Shown here: positions 24,961 to 33,730 of the stretch, one piece after another
How positions within the stretch are numbered: the stretch's first letter is position 1
How the letters are laid out: each line of letters opens with the position of its first letter
Assembly (NCBI GenBank): GCA_036742455.1
Contig: DAINQU010000002.1
Span: forward strand, 135,902 to 199,901
Direction of reading: 5' to 3'
Source of the DNA: CAIKZZ01 sp036742455
GTDB lineage: Bacteria; Pseudomonadota; Gammaproteobacteria; Steroidobacterales; Steroidobacteraceae
Length of the DNA: 64,000 bases
The notes under the pieces: model-generated
Told to the model about the DNA's origin: nothing
The model's database searches: none
Seen by the model: only the letters and a program-made list of their open reading frames with translations
Translations under genes and position numbers: made by a program

Positions 24961-27925
24961 GCCACCGGGCGACGCCGCTTTCAACGAGCACAAAGAGCAG
25001 TGGCACGAAGAAGATCGCAAGCCCCGTAGCGGTCAACATGCCACCCACCACCGCATTGCCGATGGCTCGCTGAGCCCCTGAGCCTGCGCCCGTCGCGATG
25101 GCCAGCGGCACGACGCCGCAGCCAAAGGCGAGTGACGTCATCACGATCGGTCGCAGACGTATACGCACCGCCTCGAGCGCCGCCGCCGCCAAGCTTTGGC
25201 CAGCGCGGTGCAGCGTTGTTGCAAACTCGACGATCAGAATGGCGTTCTTCGCGGCCAGACCCATCGTCGTCAGCAAACCGATCTGGAAGTAGATGTCGTT
25301 GTTCAGCCCGCGCAATTGCGTGGCGAGCAGGGCGCCGATCACGCCGAGCGGTACGACCAAGATCACGGCGAAGGGGATGGTCCAGCTCTCGTACAACGCA
25401 GCGAGCATGAGGAACACGACCAGAATCGACAGGCCGTACAGCAACGGCGCCTTCGCACCCGATTCCTGCTCTTGCAGAGAGACCCCCGTCCACTGGTAGC
25501 CGACACCCGCCGGCAATTGGCTGACCAATTTCGCCATGATGGCCATCGCTTCGCCCGTGCTGCGCCCCGGGGCGGCGGCGCCTTGAATATCGAGCGAGGG
25601 ACTGCCGTTATACCGTTCCAAGCGCGGCGAACCTTTGGTCCAGGTGGCCGTCGAGAACGCACTGAACGGCACCATTTGCCCAGCGTTGTTGCGGACAAAC
25701 CAGCGCGACAAATCGTCCGGCGTCCCGCGGTACGCCGCGTCGCCTTGCAGGTAGACCTTCTTCACGCGACCTTGATCGATAAAATCGTTGACGTAGGTGC
25801 CGCCCCAGGCGCTGGCGAGCGTGGCATTGATGTCGGCCACGGTGAGGCCGAGGCTGCCCACCTTGCCCGGATCGATGTCGAGTTTCAGTTGCGCCGTATC
25901 GTCTTGGCCATTGGGGCGCACGCCGACCAACGCCTTCTGCTGCGACGCCATGCCGAGCAATTGATTGCGAGCGGCCATGAGGCGCTCGTGGCCAATGCCG
26001 CCGGTATCGAGTAACTCGAGATCAAAGCCGGTGGCGGAGCCGAGTTCCATGACGGGCGGCGGCACGAGTGCGTACACCGAGGCATTGCGCAGCGTCGCAA
26101 AGTGCTGCATCGCACGNNNNNNNNNNNNNNNNNNNNNNNNNNNNNNNNNNNNNNNNNNNNNNNNNNNNNNNNNNNNNNNNNNNNNNNNNNNNNNNNNNNN
26201 NNNNNNNNNNNNNNNNTGGTCTTCGTCCGGTAAGAACGAACCGGGAATTTTTAAGAACAACAAGCCGATGGCGACGAGGATCGCGGCATAGACCGCCATC
26301 CAACGCGTGCCTTGGCCGAGGATGCGCTGTACCGCGAGTCGGTAGCGGTCTGCCAGTCGCTCAAAGCCACGGTCAAAGGCGGCGAGCGGACCGGTACGTT
26401 CGACCCCGTCGGTGTGCGCGGCGGACGGATTGAGCAGTGTCGCGCACAGCGCCGGTGTGAGCACGAGAGCGACGAGTACCGACAGGCCCATGGCGGCGAC
26501 GATGGTCAGCGAGAACTGGCGGTAGATGACGCCCTGCGAACCGCCGAAGAAGCCCATCGGAATGAACACCGCCGATAAGACGAGCGCGACACCGATCAAC
26601 GCGCTCGTAATCTGGTCCATGGAGCGCCGAGTGGCCTCGATCGCGGATAGCTTTTCCTCGCGCATGACGCGCTCGACGTTTTCGACCACCACGATCGCGT
26701 CGTCCACCAAGAGTCCGATGGCGAGTACCAGCGCAAACATCGTGAGCGTATTGATCGTGTAGCCGCAGGCAGCGAGCACGCCGAAGGTGCCCAAGAGGAC
26801 CACCGGCACGGCGATGGTCGGAATAATCGTCGCGCGCCAACTCTGCAGGAAGAGATACATCACCAAGAACACGAGGCCGATGGCTTCGATGAGCGTCTTG
26901 ACGACCTCGCGGATCGACAAGCGCACGAACGGCGTTGAGTCGAAGGGCACGACGGCGTGGTAACCGGCAGGCAAGTCCAACGCCAGCTGATCGAACTTGG
27001 CCTTGACCGCCTCGGCGGTCTCCAGCGCATTGGCGCCCGGGGCGAGCCGGATAGCGAACCCGGACGAGGGGTGCCCGAGATATTGGGCCGTGAAGTCGTA
27101 ACTCTCGGCACCGATCTCGACACGGGCGATGTCGCCGAGCGTGACGGCCGCACCGGCGGGACTCGTCTTGACGACAATGCGGCGGAATTGTTCAGCGGTC
27201 TGCAGGCGCGATTGTGCGGTGATCGTGGCGTTGAGTCCGACGCCGCCGGCCGCCGGCAGGCCACCGATCTGTCCGGCGGTCACTTGGGTGTTTTGCGCAC
27301 GGATGGCGGCCACCGCATCGGCCGGCACGAGATTTAAGGCGGCGAGCTTCGCAGGATCCAACCAGATCCGCAGGGCGTGCTGCGTGCCGAACGAGATCGT
27401 TTCGCCGACCCCGGGTATGCGGCTGATCGGGTCAATGATGTGACTGGCGAGATAATCGGCGATATCGGTCGTGGCGACGTTGGGGTCGTCGCTGTAGATG
27501 CTGCAGGCCAAGAGGTAATTGCGCGCGGTTTTTTGCACGTACAGGCCTTGTGCCTGCACTTCTTGCGGTAACAACGGCACCGCGGTTTGCAGCTTGTTCT
27601 GCACCTGCACTTGGGCGATGTCGATATTGGTGCCCGTGCGGAAGGTGAGCACGATGCTCGCTGAACCCGAGGCGTCGCTGGAGGCGGACATGTATTTCAG
27701 TCCGTCGAGCCCCTTCATCTTTTGCTCGATGATCTGCGTGACGCTGTCTTCGATGGTCTTCGCGGAGGCGCCAGGGTAGGTGGCGCTGATCCCGATCTGG
27801 GGTTCGGCAATGGCGGGGTACTGCTGAATCGGCAGATTCAGGATCGCGGCGAGACCCGCGAGCATGATGACGATCGCAATGACCCACGCAAAGATGGGCC
27901 GATCAATAAAGAAACGCGGCAGCAT
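24941..27925 (-). CDS. RND multidrug efflux transporter, HAE1/AcrB family (contains assembly gap)
   Basis: An inner-membrane proton-driven exporter that works with a periplasmic adaptor and an outer-membrane channel. The N-terminus MLPRFFIDRPIFAWVIAIVI, the porter domain, the TM4 proton-relay segment with two Asp (LVDDAIVVVENVERV) and the C-terminal GAGSGAQRAIGNAVVGGM all match AcrB. The frame is continuous through 100 N at 26117-26216. Comparison with AcrB suggests about 84 residues belong between DED and RAMQHF, so the gene is intact but the gap is drawn too short. The adaptor gene is immediately upstream; no outer-membrane channel gene or repressor is adjacent. Confidence 0.92.
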   Translation of the reverse strand: MLPRFFIDRPIFAWVIAIVIMLAGLAAILNLPIQQYPAIAEPQIGISATYPGASAKTIEDSVTQIIEQKMKGLDGLKYMSASSDASGSASIVLTFRTGTNIDIAQVQVQNKLQTAVPLLPQEVQAQGLYVQKTARNYLLACSIYSDDPNVATTDIADYLASHIIDPISRIPGVGETISFGTQHALRIWLDPAKLAALNLVPADAVAAIRAQNTQVTAGQIGGLPAAGGVGLNATITAQSRLQTAEQFRRIVVKTSPAGAAVTLGDIARVEIGAESYDFTAQYLGHPSSGFAIRLAPGANALETAEAVKAKFDQLALDLPAGYHAVVPFDSTPFVRLSIREVVKTLIEAIGLVFLVMYLFLQSWRATIIPTIAVPVVLLGTFGVLAACGYTINTLTMFALVLAIGLLVDDAIVVVENVERVMREEKLSAIEATRRSMDQITSALIGVALVLSAVFIPMGFFGGSQGVIYRQFSLTIVAAMGLSVLVALVLTPALCATLLNPSAAHTDGVERTGPLAAFDRGFERLADRYRLAVQRILGQGTRWMAVYAAILVAIGLLFLKIPGSFLPDEDXXXXXXXXXXXXXXXXXXXXXXXXXXXXXXXXXXRAMQHFATLRNASVYALVPPPVMELGSATGFDLELLDTGGIGHERLMAARNQLLGMASQQKALVGVRPNGQDDTAQLKLDIDPGKVGSLGLTVADINATLASAWGGTYVNDFIDQGRVKKVYLQGDAAYRGTPDDLSRWFVRNNAGQMVPFSAFSTATWTKGSPRLERYNGSPSLDIQGAAAPGRSTGEAMAIMAKLVSQLPAGVGYQWTGVSLQEQESGAKAPLLYGLSILVVFLMLAALYESWTIPFAVILVVPLGVIGALLATQLRGLNNDIYFQIGLLTTMGLAAKNAILIVEFATTLHRAGQSLAAAALEAVRIRLRPIVMTSLAFGCGVVPLAIATGAGSGAQRAIGNAVVGGMLTATGLAIFFVPLLFVLVESGVARWRRRGTP
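26117..26216. other. Assembly gap (100 N)
   Basis: A run of exactly 100 N inside the RND transporter gene. The round number suggests a scaffold placeholder. The flanking codons read in the same frame, and AcrB homology predicts close to 250 missing bases. Confidence 0.98.
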
Positions 27926-27936
27926 GGGTCAGCGCC

Positions 27937-29100
27937 TCAGTGCGTCGCCGCGGCGGGCGCAGCGCCCACCGGGACCGGTTTGACGGGCAGACCCGGGCGC
28001 AACTTCGCCAAGCCTTCCACGACCACGTGCTCACCCGCGCGCAGGCCGGACGTCACGATCCAGTCCGCACCGACGGCGGCGCCCAACGTGACCGGGCGTA
28101 TTTCGACGGCGCCGGCGTCATTGACGAGCGTCAGTGTCGCTCCCCCGGTGGGGTCGCGGCCGACCGCCGTCTGCGGTACGCGCAAGGCGTGCGGGGCCGT
28201 TCCGGTCGCCACGCGCGCGTGCACGTACGTGCCGGGCAGCAGCAAGCCATCGGGATTCGGGAACACCGCTCGAACGGTGACCGCACCCGTGCCGCTGTCC
28301 ACACTCGTTTCGGTGAACTCAAGGCGGCCGGTGTGGGCATAGGTCGAGCCGTCCTCGAGGGTGAGCGTCACGGGCAGCCCCGAGGCCGGCCGGGTGAGTC
28401 GACCCGCGGCCTGCGCTTGGCGCAGGGCCAGCAGCTGGGCCGAGGATTCGGTCAGGTCCACGTACACAGAGCCGTAGTCCTGAATCAAGGCGATGGGGTC
28501 GGCCTGTTTGGCGCTCACGAGGGCGCCCGGCGTGACGAGGCTACGGCCGATGTGGCCGCTGATGGGCGCCCGCACGCGGGTGTATTCGAGGTTGACCCGT
28601 GCCGCTTCCACCTGCGCACGTGCCACCGCGACGGCGGCATCCGCCTGCGAGGCCATCGCTTGAACCTCTTCGTTCGCGTCACGGCTGACGGCGCCGCTGT
28701 CGACAATGCGGCGATAGCGTTCGGCGCGTGACCGCGCGAGGCTCGCTGCCGCTTCGGCGGATTTCAGGGCGGCCTCGGCGCTCTCGCTCGCCGCTCGGTA
28801 CGGCGCCGGGTCGATCAAATAGAGCGGCTGGCCGGCTTTGACGAGCGACCCTTCGACGAACAGTCGCTCGCGAATGACGCCGTCGACCTGCGGACGGACT
28901 TCCGAGGACTGCAGCGCACTGATACGACCCGTGAGATCGGCGTCAAGGCCGACGTCCTGCTCGGCGGCGACCTGATAGCCGAGCTCGACAGGGCCGCCGG
29001 GGAATCCACCCGGGGCGCCGCCCGAGCCGCTGCAGCCGTAGAGCGCGGCGAGTACGCAAGCGAGGAGACCGAGGGGGCGAGGGCGGTAGCGAATGATCAT
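27937..29100 (-). CDS. RND efflux periplasmic adaptor lipoprotein (HlyD/AcrA family)
   Basis: From ATG 29100 a 387-residue membrane-fusion protein. The signal peptide ends in the lipobox LYGC with the acylated C23, so it is anchored to the inner membrane facing the periplasm. Then come a barrel-sandwich (lipoyl) half RPQVDGVIRERLFVEGSLVK, an alpha-hairpin at about 85-160 (Ala/Arg/Glu-rich), the second lipoyl half YTRVRAPISGHIGRS, and beta-barrel and membrane-proximal domains. It pairs with the RND pump 11 bases downstream. Read-through upstream to 29208 is not part of the gene, as the lipoprotein signal fixes the start. Confidence 0.92.
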   Translation of the reverse strand: MIIRYRPRPLGLLACVLAALYGCSGSGGAPGGFPGGPVELGYQVAAEQDVGLDADLTGRISALQSSEVRPQVDGVIRERLFVEGSLVKAGQPLYLIDPAPYRAASESAEAALKSAEAAASLARSRAERYRRIVDSGAVSRDANEEVQAMASQADAAVAVARAQVEAARVNLEYTRVRAPISGHIGRSLVTPGALVSAKQADPIALIQDYGSVYVDLTESSAQLLALRQAQAAGRLTRPASGLPVTLTLEDGSTYAHTGRLEFTETSVDSGTGAVTVRAVFPNPDGLLLPGTYVHARVATGTAPHALRVPQTAVGRDPTGGATLTLVNDAGAVEIRPVTLGAAVGADWIVTSGLRAGEHVVVEGLAKLRPGLPVKPVPVGAAPAAATH

Positions 29101-29460
29101 GGAGGCTCTCTCAACAGGGGTCGGAACCGAACGCGGGGCGTCGATGGCAGGCCAGCGCACGGCGGCGTCCAACCCAACAGTTTGCGAGGCCTCCTCACGA
29201 CTGTCCAATAAAAATCACGGCTCGGTGCGAACCCGGGTACCGACCGTTACCGGTGAGGAAGTCGTGTTGTATAACGGAGGCGAGTCCGCTCCCGAGGCAC
29301 AGCAAGCCTTGGATCCGTCGACGGTGCGTGCATTCCCCGGGCGATCGCGCTGGGGATGGCAATCTCTAACACGTTATTAGTGCGATAACTCTTTTTATTC
29401 AAATGATTAAGTCGAAGAGCTGCGTCAGGGTTTGGGGCGCACGCTCGGAATGAGGCGGGT
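29101..29460. promoter_or_regulatory. Divergent regulatory region between efflux operon and MFS gene
   Basis: This 360-base region holds no convincing gene. The half near the MFS start is AT-rich. It contains a 17-bp palindrome at 29373-29389, GTTAT-N7-ATAAC, which could be an operator for the MFS gene or the pump. No adjacent regulator gene indicates which protein would bind it. Confidence 0.45.
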
Positions 29461-30732
29461 ATGAACGATTCCGGTACGGCAGCGACAGAACGACACTCCA
29501 CAGGCCAAATCGTGGCCTACTTTGTGCCGTTGACGTTCCTCTTATACGTCATCGATCCCGTCGGTCCGTTTTTTGACATCGTGGTGACGTACGTCCTGAA
29601 GGACCGTCTGCACGCAACGCTCTCCGAAGCGGCGCAATTTCGACTGATGGCGGCCCTGCCGGTTTACGGCGCCTTTGTCTTCGGACTCACGCGCGATCTG
29701 TGGAATCCACTCGGCCGTCGTGACCGCGGCTACTTTTTAGTCTTCGGGTTGCTCACCGCGGCGCTGATGTTCGTCCTCGCGGCGCAGCCTTTGTCGATGG
29801 GCGTGCTGACCGTCGCTGTTCTGTCGGTCATGCTGTTGACGCGTTTCATCGTGGCGGCGTACCAAGGCCTGATGGCCCTGATCGCCCAAGAGCGCGCGAT
29901 GTCCGGCCGGCTGTCGGCCGTGTGGCAATTCACGGCGTTTGCAACGGCATTGCTCAGCTCTGCCTGCTCCGGGTTGATCGTCCAACACGCCTCAACGCCG
30001 ACGATATTTCGGCTCCTGGGTCTAGCCGCCGTCGGCGTCGCCGCCTTCGGGCTGTGGAAGCCCGCGGCGGTGTTCGGTGGCGCCTACGCTGCTCCCGAGG
30101 CCCAAGGGCTCGACCTACGCGGCGACCTGCGTCGGTTGATCCGCCACCGCGCCATCTATCCGGCGGTCGCGTTGATGCTGATGTTCCAATTCAGCCCCGG
30201 TACCGGGGTGGTGCTGCAGTACTACATGGTTGACGTCCTGAAAGGATCGGATGCCATGTATGGCTACTGGTACGCGATGTTCCTGGCGGGCTTTTTGCCG
30301 GTGCTGCTCCTGTACGGCTACCTGTGCCAGCGCGTGCCGTTCGGGCGGTTGCTGTTCTGGAGTGCCGTTCTCGCCGTGCCGCAGGTGATCCCCCTCGCGT
30401 TGATCCATTCGGCCTGGGGAGCCGTGCTGCTCGCCTTGCCGATCGGGATGTTGGGCGGCTTGATGTGGGCGGCGATCAACGATCTGGCGATGCGCTCCTG
30501 TCCGCCGGGTCTGCACGGCTCGCTCATGATGGTCGTATCGGGCGTGAACGCCCTCGGGATCCGCGGCGGTGATTGGGTGGGTACGTGGATTTACAGCGCC
30601 GGCGGTCGGCACGGATTCCTCGGCTGCGCGATCGTGACCACGCTCGTCTATGTCGCCGTCCTGGGCGTGATTCGATGTGTGCCTGAGGAAATCACCCGGA
30701 CCGCAGATGGGCAGGCCCTCGCGGCAGCATGA
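29461..30732 (+). CDS. MFS transporter
   Basis: A 423-residue inner-membrane protein with about 12 hydrophobic segments in two halves joined by a loop near 195-225 (YAAPEAQGLDLRGDLRRL). It lacks the classic cytoplasmic loop 2-3 motif of drug antiporters; the segment GLTRDLWNPLGRRDRGYFL at that place resembles the folate-biopterin/BT1 side of the MFS. The substrate cannot be assigned. It stands alone: upstream is a 360-base divergent region and downstream about 220 bases of AT-rich DNA before the Fic gene. Confidence 0.8.
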   Translation: MNDSGTAATERHSTGQIVAYFVPLTFLLYVIDPVGPFFDIVVTYVLKDRLHATLSEAAQFRLMAALPVYGAFVFGLTRDLWNPLGRRDRGYFLVFGLLTAALMFVLAAQPLSMGVLTVAVLSVMLLTRFIVAAYQGLMALIAQERAMSGRLSAVWQFTAFATALLSSACSGLIVQHASTPTIFRLLGLAAVGVAAFGLWKPAAVFGGAYAAPEAQGLDLRGDLRRLIRHRAIYPAVALMLMFQFSPGTGVVLQYYMVDVLKGSDAMYGYWYAMFLAGFLPVLLLYGYLCQRVPFGRLLFWSAVLAVPQVIPLALIHSAWGAVLLALPIGMLGGLMWAAINDLAMRSCPPGLHGSLMMVVSGVNALGIRGGDWVGTWIYSAGGRHGFLGCAIVTTLVYVAVLGVIRCVPEEITRTADGQALAAA

Positions 30733-30894
30733 CTTCGGACATCGCTTCCCGGGGAGGGCGGGGCTGCGCCGCGTGCATACCCGGGCGGGTCGTTCGCGCC
30801 GGTTTATGACGATTCGAATCCCATCAATAAAAGACATACAAAATATTGAAAAAAATACGATTTGTTGAACGCGACGATCATGAGCGCAACGCAT

Positions 30895-30924
30895 TTAACG
30901 CGCATTTCTCAAACGATATATACT
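30895..30924 (+). promoter_or_regulatory. Candidate sigma-70 promoter for the Fic gene
   Basis: TATACT (30919-30924) preceded at 18 bases by TTAACG (30895-30900), 28 bases before the GTG start, in a stretch (30810-30950) that is clearly more AT-rich than the rest of the window. Judged by eye only. Confidence 0.35.
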
Positions 30925-30952
30925 TGAAATAAATCTAACACGAGAGTCGCGA

Positions 30953-32929
30953 GTGGCTACCCAAGAGCAGAAATTGGACAGCTCCCTGGCCCGCCTAGAG
31001 GGCTTGGCGAAAGGCGGCAGGGTCGTCTTTGCGGCCAAGGAGATGGGCCGCGTCCATCGGGATCGGCTGATCGCGTCCGGACATCTGCAGCGGATCATCG
31101 GTGGCTGGCTGCTGCGCACGCCGCCAGAGCGCGACGAGGACGACGGCACGGCGTGGTGGGCGGCGTACTGGATCTTCTGTGCGGCGTACTGTGAGTCCCG
31201 GTTCGGGGCCGTCTGGCATCTCTCCGCCGAGCAATCCGTCCTGCTCCACGTCGAGGACACCGTGGTGCCGTCGGAGCTTGTGGTGTGTTCGCCCCGCGGT
31301 CAGAACAACGACTTGGAGTTGCTGCACGGGACCTCTCTGTACGATCTACGGGAGGCGACACCGCCACCGGCCGAGGACCTCGTCCTGCGCCAGGGCCTTC
31401 GGCTCTACTCCTTGGATGCGGCACTCGTCAAAGTGCCGGAGGCGTTTTACGGCGCCCACCCGTTGGAGGCACAGTTGGCGCTGCGAGCGGTCCCCGATGC
31501 CTCCGGACTGCTACGGCGCTTGCTGCGCACCGGCCAACCGATCGTCGCGGGCCGCTTGGCCGGGGCGTTTCGGCACATCGGTCGCCTGGACGTGACGGAC
31601 GAAATCCTCGCCACGATGCGCAGCGCCGGGCACGCGCCCGTCGAGCGCAACCCTTTCACCGCACCGCGGCTACCCATGGCGGTGCGACGCGGAGCGCCGT
31701 CACTTGTCGCGCGGCTTGCCGGGCTCGCGGCGTTGGGGCGCGCGTCGATCGCCGACCGCTTGCCGGTCTCCCCGGGACGTATCACCGACCCGAATGCGTA
31801 TTTGGAGTCGCTACCCGCTCGCCACGGGGACGATGCGTTCCACGGCTTGTGGCACGACGGGCTGGTCGTGACGCGTGACGCCTTGGCGCAGGTGGCCGAC
31901 GGCGAGGTCACCCCGGCCCAACTCACGGCGACTCGGGATCGGGCCGGCCTCTCCGCCCTTGGCGATCTGCAGGCCTTTCGAGCGGTGGTTCGATCCATCG
32001 GTGCCATCCTCGGTGGCGCGCCGACGATGGAGGTGCTGCGCGAAGGGCATCGGGAGTGGTACCGAGAGTTTATGCAGCCGTTGGTGACCGGGCGGCTGCG
32101 CTCGGTGGGCGCGCTGGCGGGCTACCGCGACGGGCCCGTCTATCTGGCGGCCTCGCGCTTTGTGCCGCCGGAGGCCCAGGCGATGCGATCGGCCATGCCG
32201 GCCTTATTCGACTTGCTCGAGGGTGAGACGGATCCGTTTGCCCGCGCCGTGATGGGGCGATGGCTGATGAGCTACCTGCACCCGTACCGCGAGGGTAACG
32301 GGCGCATGGCACATTTCTTGATGAACGTCCTGCTCGCCGCCGGTGGCTGGCAGTGGCGCACCGTGCTCGGCACCGAGCAGAGCCGCTACCAAGACGCGCT
32401 CGAACAGGCCAACCTCAGTTATGACCTCGGCCCCCTGGCGGCGCTTATCGCCGAAGGGCTCGAGGCCGTCCCGAGCGTGTCCGCTGGGCGCGACACGTTC
32501 GCGCCCGCCGAGGCCCTGCCGGCGGTGTCGGTGTCAGTCCCGAGCGCTGAGAGTGGCTTCGAGGACACGACCGGTGCGAGCTCACGGACGGTCGTCGCGC
32601 TGGAAGCTCCCATCGTGGCGGCCACGGCCGAAATCGCGGCGAGCGCAGACGATGCGACGACGGCGGACGCTGAGGCAGCGATCGAACCCCCCACACGGGA
32701 GGAAGACGTCGAGGCGCATACGGCGGACAGCGCGCTCACGCCGGACGCGACGGAGGCGGATGCCGTGCCGCCGCCGGTGGTGGAGGGGTTGTCCGATCTC
32801 GGCGGCCCCGTCGAGACCGCCGCTGTGACCCCGATGGGCGCGGCCGAAAAGCCCGCCCGTAGCAAGAGCGCCAAGCCGCGGAAAAAGTACGCACCGCAAC
32901 CAACCCAAATGGGGCTCTTCGGCGAATAG
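30953..32929 (+). CDS. Fic-domain protein with AbiEi-like N-terminal region
   Basis: A 658-residue protein starting at GTG 30953. Residues about 8-60 look like the winged-helix region of AbiEi-type antitoxins (RVVFAAKEMGRVHRDRLI, HLQRIIGGWLL), followed by the AbiEi-like block WHLSAEQSVLLHVEDTVVPS and LLHGTSLYDLRE. The Fic domain lies at about 340-500 with the catalytic motif H443-PYREGNGR, where Tyr replaces the usual Phe. Fic enzymes transfer AMP or other nucleotide parts to target proteins. The last 170 residues are low-complexity, rich in Ala, Glu, Thr and Asp, and end in a basic tail KSAKPRKKYAPQPTQMGLFG. No separate antitoxin gene adjoins, so the N-terminal part may regulate the enzyme or its own expression. 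Confidence 0.85.
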   Translation: MATQEQKLDSSLARLEGLAKGGRVVFAAKEMGRVHRDRLIASGHLQRIIGGWLLRTPPERDEDDGTAWWAAYWIFCAAYCESRFGAVWHLSAEQSVLLHVEDTVVPSELVVCSPRGQNNDLELLHGTSLYDLREATPPPAEDLVLRQGLRLYSLDAALVKVPEAFYGAHPLEAQLALRAVPDASGLLRRLLRTGQPIVAGRLAGAFRHIGRLDVTDEILATMRSAGHAPVERNPFTAPRLPMAVRRGAPSLVARLAGLAALGRASIADRLPVSPGRITDPNAYLESLPARHGDDAFHGLWHDGLVVTRDALAQVADGEVTPAQLTATRDRAGLSALGDLQAFRAVVRSIGAILGGAPTMEVLREGHREWYREFMQPLVTGRLRSVGALAGYRDGPVYLAASRFVPPEAQAMRSAMPALFDLLEGETDPFARAVMGRWLMSYLHPYREGNGRMAHFLMNVLLAAGGWQWRTVLGTEQSRYQDALEQANLSYDLGPLAALIAEGLEAVPSVSAGRDTFAPAEALPAVSVSVPSAESGFEDTTGASSRTVVALEAPIVAATAEIAASADDATTADAEAAIEPPTREEDVEAHTADSALTPDATEADAVPPPVVEGLSDLGGPVETAAVTPMGAAEKPARSKSAKPRKKYAPQPTQMGLFGE

Positions 32930-32934
32930 CCGTT

Positions 32935-33615
32935 TCAGGGCTCGTCGATCGCGCTCAGGCCTTGGTCGAAGCGGCGACCCGCCTCGAGGAGTCGCTGGGC
33001 GAGCCTCGCGGGCGTGTCCCGGGTCGCGGACTCCGCCAGGAACACGCGGTGCGCTTTGAAAGCGAGCCCCGCGATGGCGATCGGGGAGGTGGGTAACGAC
33101 GGTACCCCCGGCAATACCGCGGCGGTGCGGATGAACTCAGCGGCTGCCCGCATCGCGGCGTGCGCGGCTTCGGCTTCGGGCGAGGCGTACTGAAAGCGCC
33201 AACGTTGAATGCGTTCGTTGATGAGTGGCTTGGCATCGCCCGCAGAGCGCAGCCCGGCGGCCGCGAAAATACGGCAGTCAAAATCACGGCACGTTTGCGG
33301 ACGGATGGCGTACACGCTGCACTGACCGCTTTTCAGCATCGGGCAGGTCCCGTCGGCGCGATAGCCCATGTAACGCAGACCCTCGGGAGCGTCCTCTGGC
33401 TCGAGCAACAGGTAGTGCGGCACCCGGGCCGCCACGGCCTGATCCTCGGCGCGCAGGGCGACGGGCCAATGGGAACTGCAGCAGCCCACGCACGTTCCAC
33501 ACGGGACGTCGCTGCCCGACGTGCCGCGCAGCGTTGCCGTCATCGCATCGACCCACTCGCCGAAGTCCCCCGCGTCGATTGGATCGAGCGGCGTATCGCT
33601 GGCTAACGACGTCAT
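32935..33615 (-). CDS. YkgJ-type cysteine-cluster protein
   Basis: A 226-residue protein with the zinc/iron-chelating CxxCxxCC cluster PCGTCVGCCSSHW at about 39-51, then TCPMLKSGQCSVYAIRPQTCRDFDC, which is the conserved pattern of the YkgJ/CxxCxxCC family. The molecular role of the family is unresolved; metal binding is the only safe inference. The C-terminal half is helical and not diagnostic. The gene converges on the Fic gene with only five bases between stop codons. Confidence 0.85.
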   Translation of the reverse strand: MTSLASDTPLDPIDAGDFGEWVDAMTATLRGTSGSDVPCGTCVGCCSSHWPVALRAEDQAVAARVPHYLLLEPEDAPEGLRYMGYRADGTCPMLKSGQCSVYAIRPQTCRDFDCRIFAAAGLRSAGDAKPLINERIQRWRFQYASPEAEAAHAAMRAAAEFIRTAAVLPGVPSLPTSPIAIAGLAFKAHRVFLAESATRDTPARLAQRLLEAGRRFDQGLSAIDEP

Positions 33616-33687
33616 CGGGTGCGGTTACGTGTCAAAGATGAGCGTCCACCGCGCCGGTCGGCCGGCGCGTACGAGGGCGGCTTGAAC

Positions 33688-33718
33688 GCGCCCGACCGGT
33701 CAATGACCGGTCGGGCGC
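33688..33718. terminator. Long inverted repeat, terminator of the TonB receptor gene
   Basis: A perfect 15-bp inverted repeat (GCGCCCGACCGGTCA and its complement) around one central base, 12 bases beyond the receptor stop and 70 bases upstream of the YkgJ-type gene. It has no T-tract and is probably a factor-independent stop for the receptor transcript. Confidence 0.7.
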
Positions 33719-33730
33719 CACACCGCGGGG

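Noticed and set aside
30733..33615. Mobile element around the Fic gene
   Set aside because: No integrase, transposase, flanking direct repeats or tRNA were found; only base composition hints at transfer.
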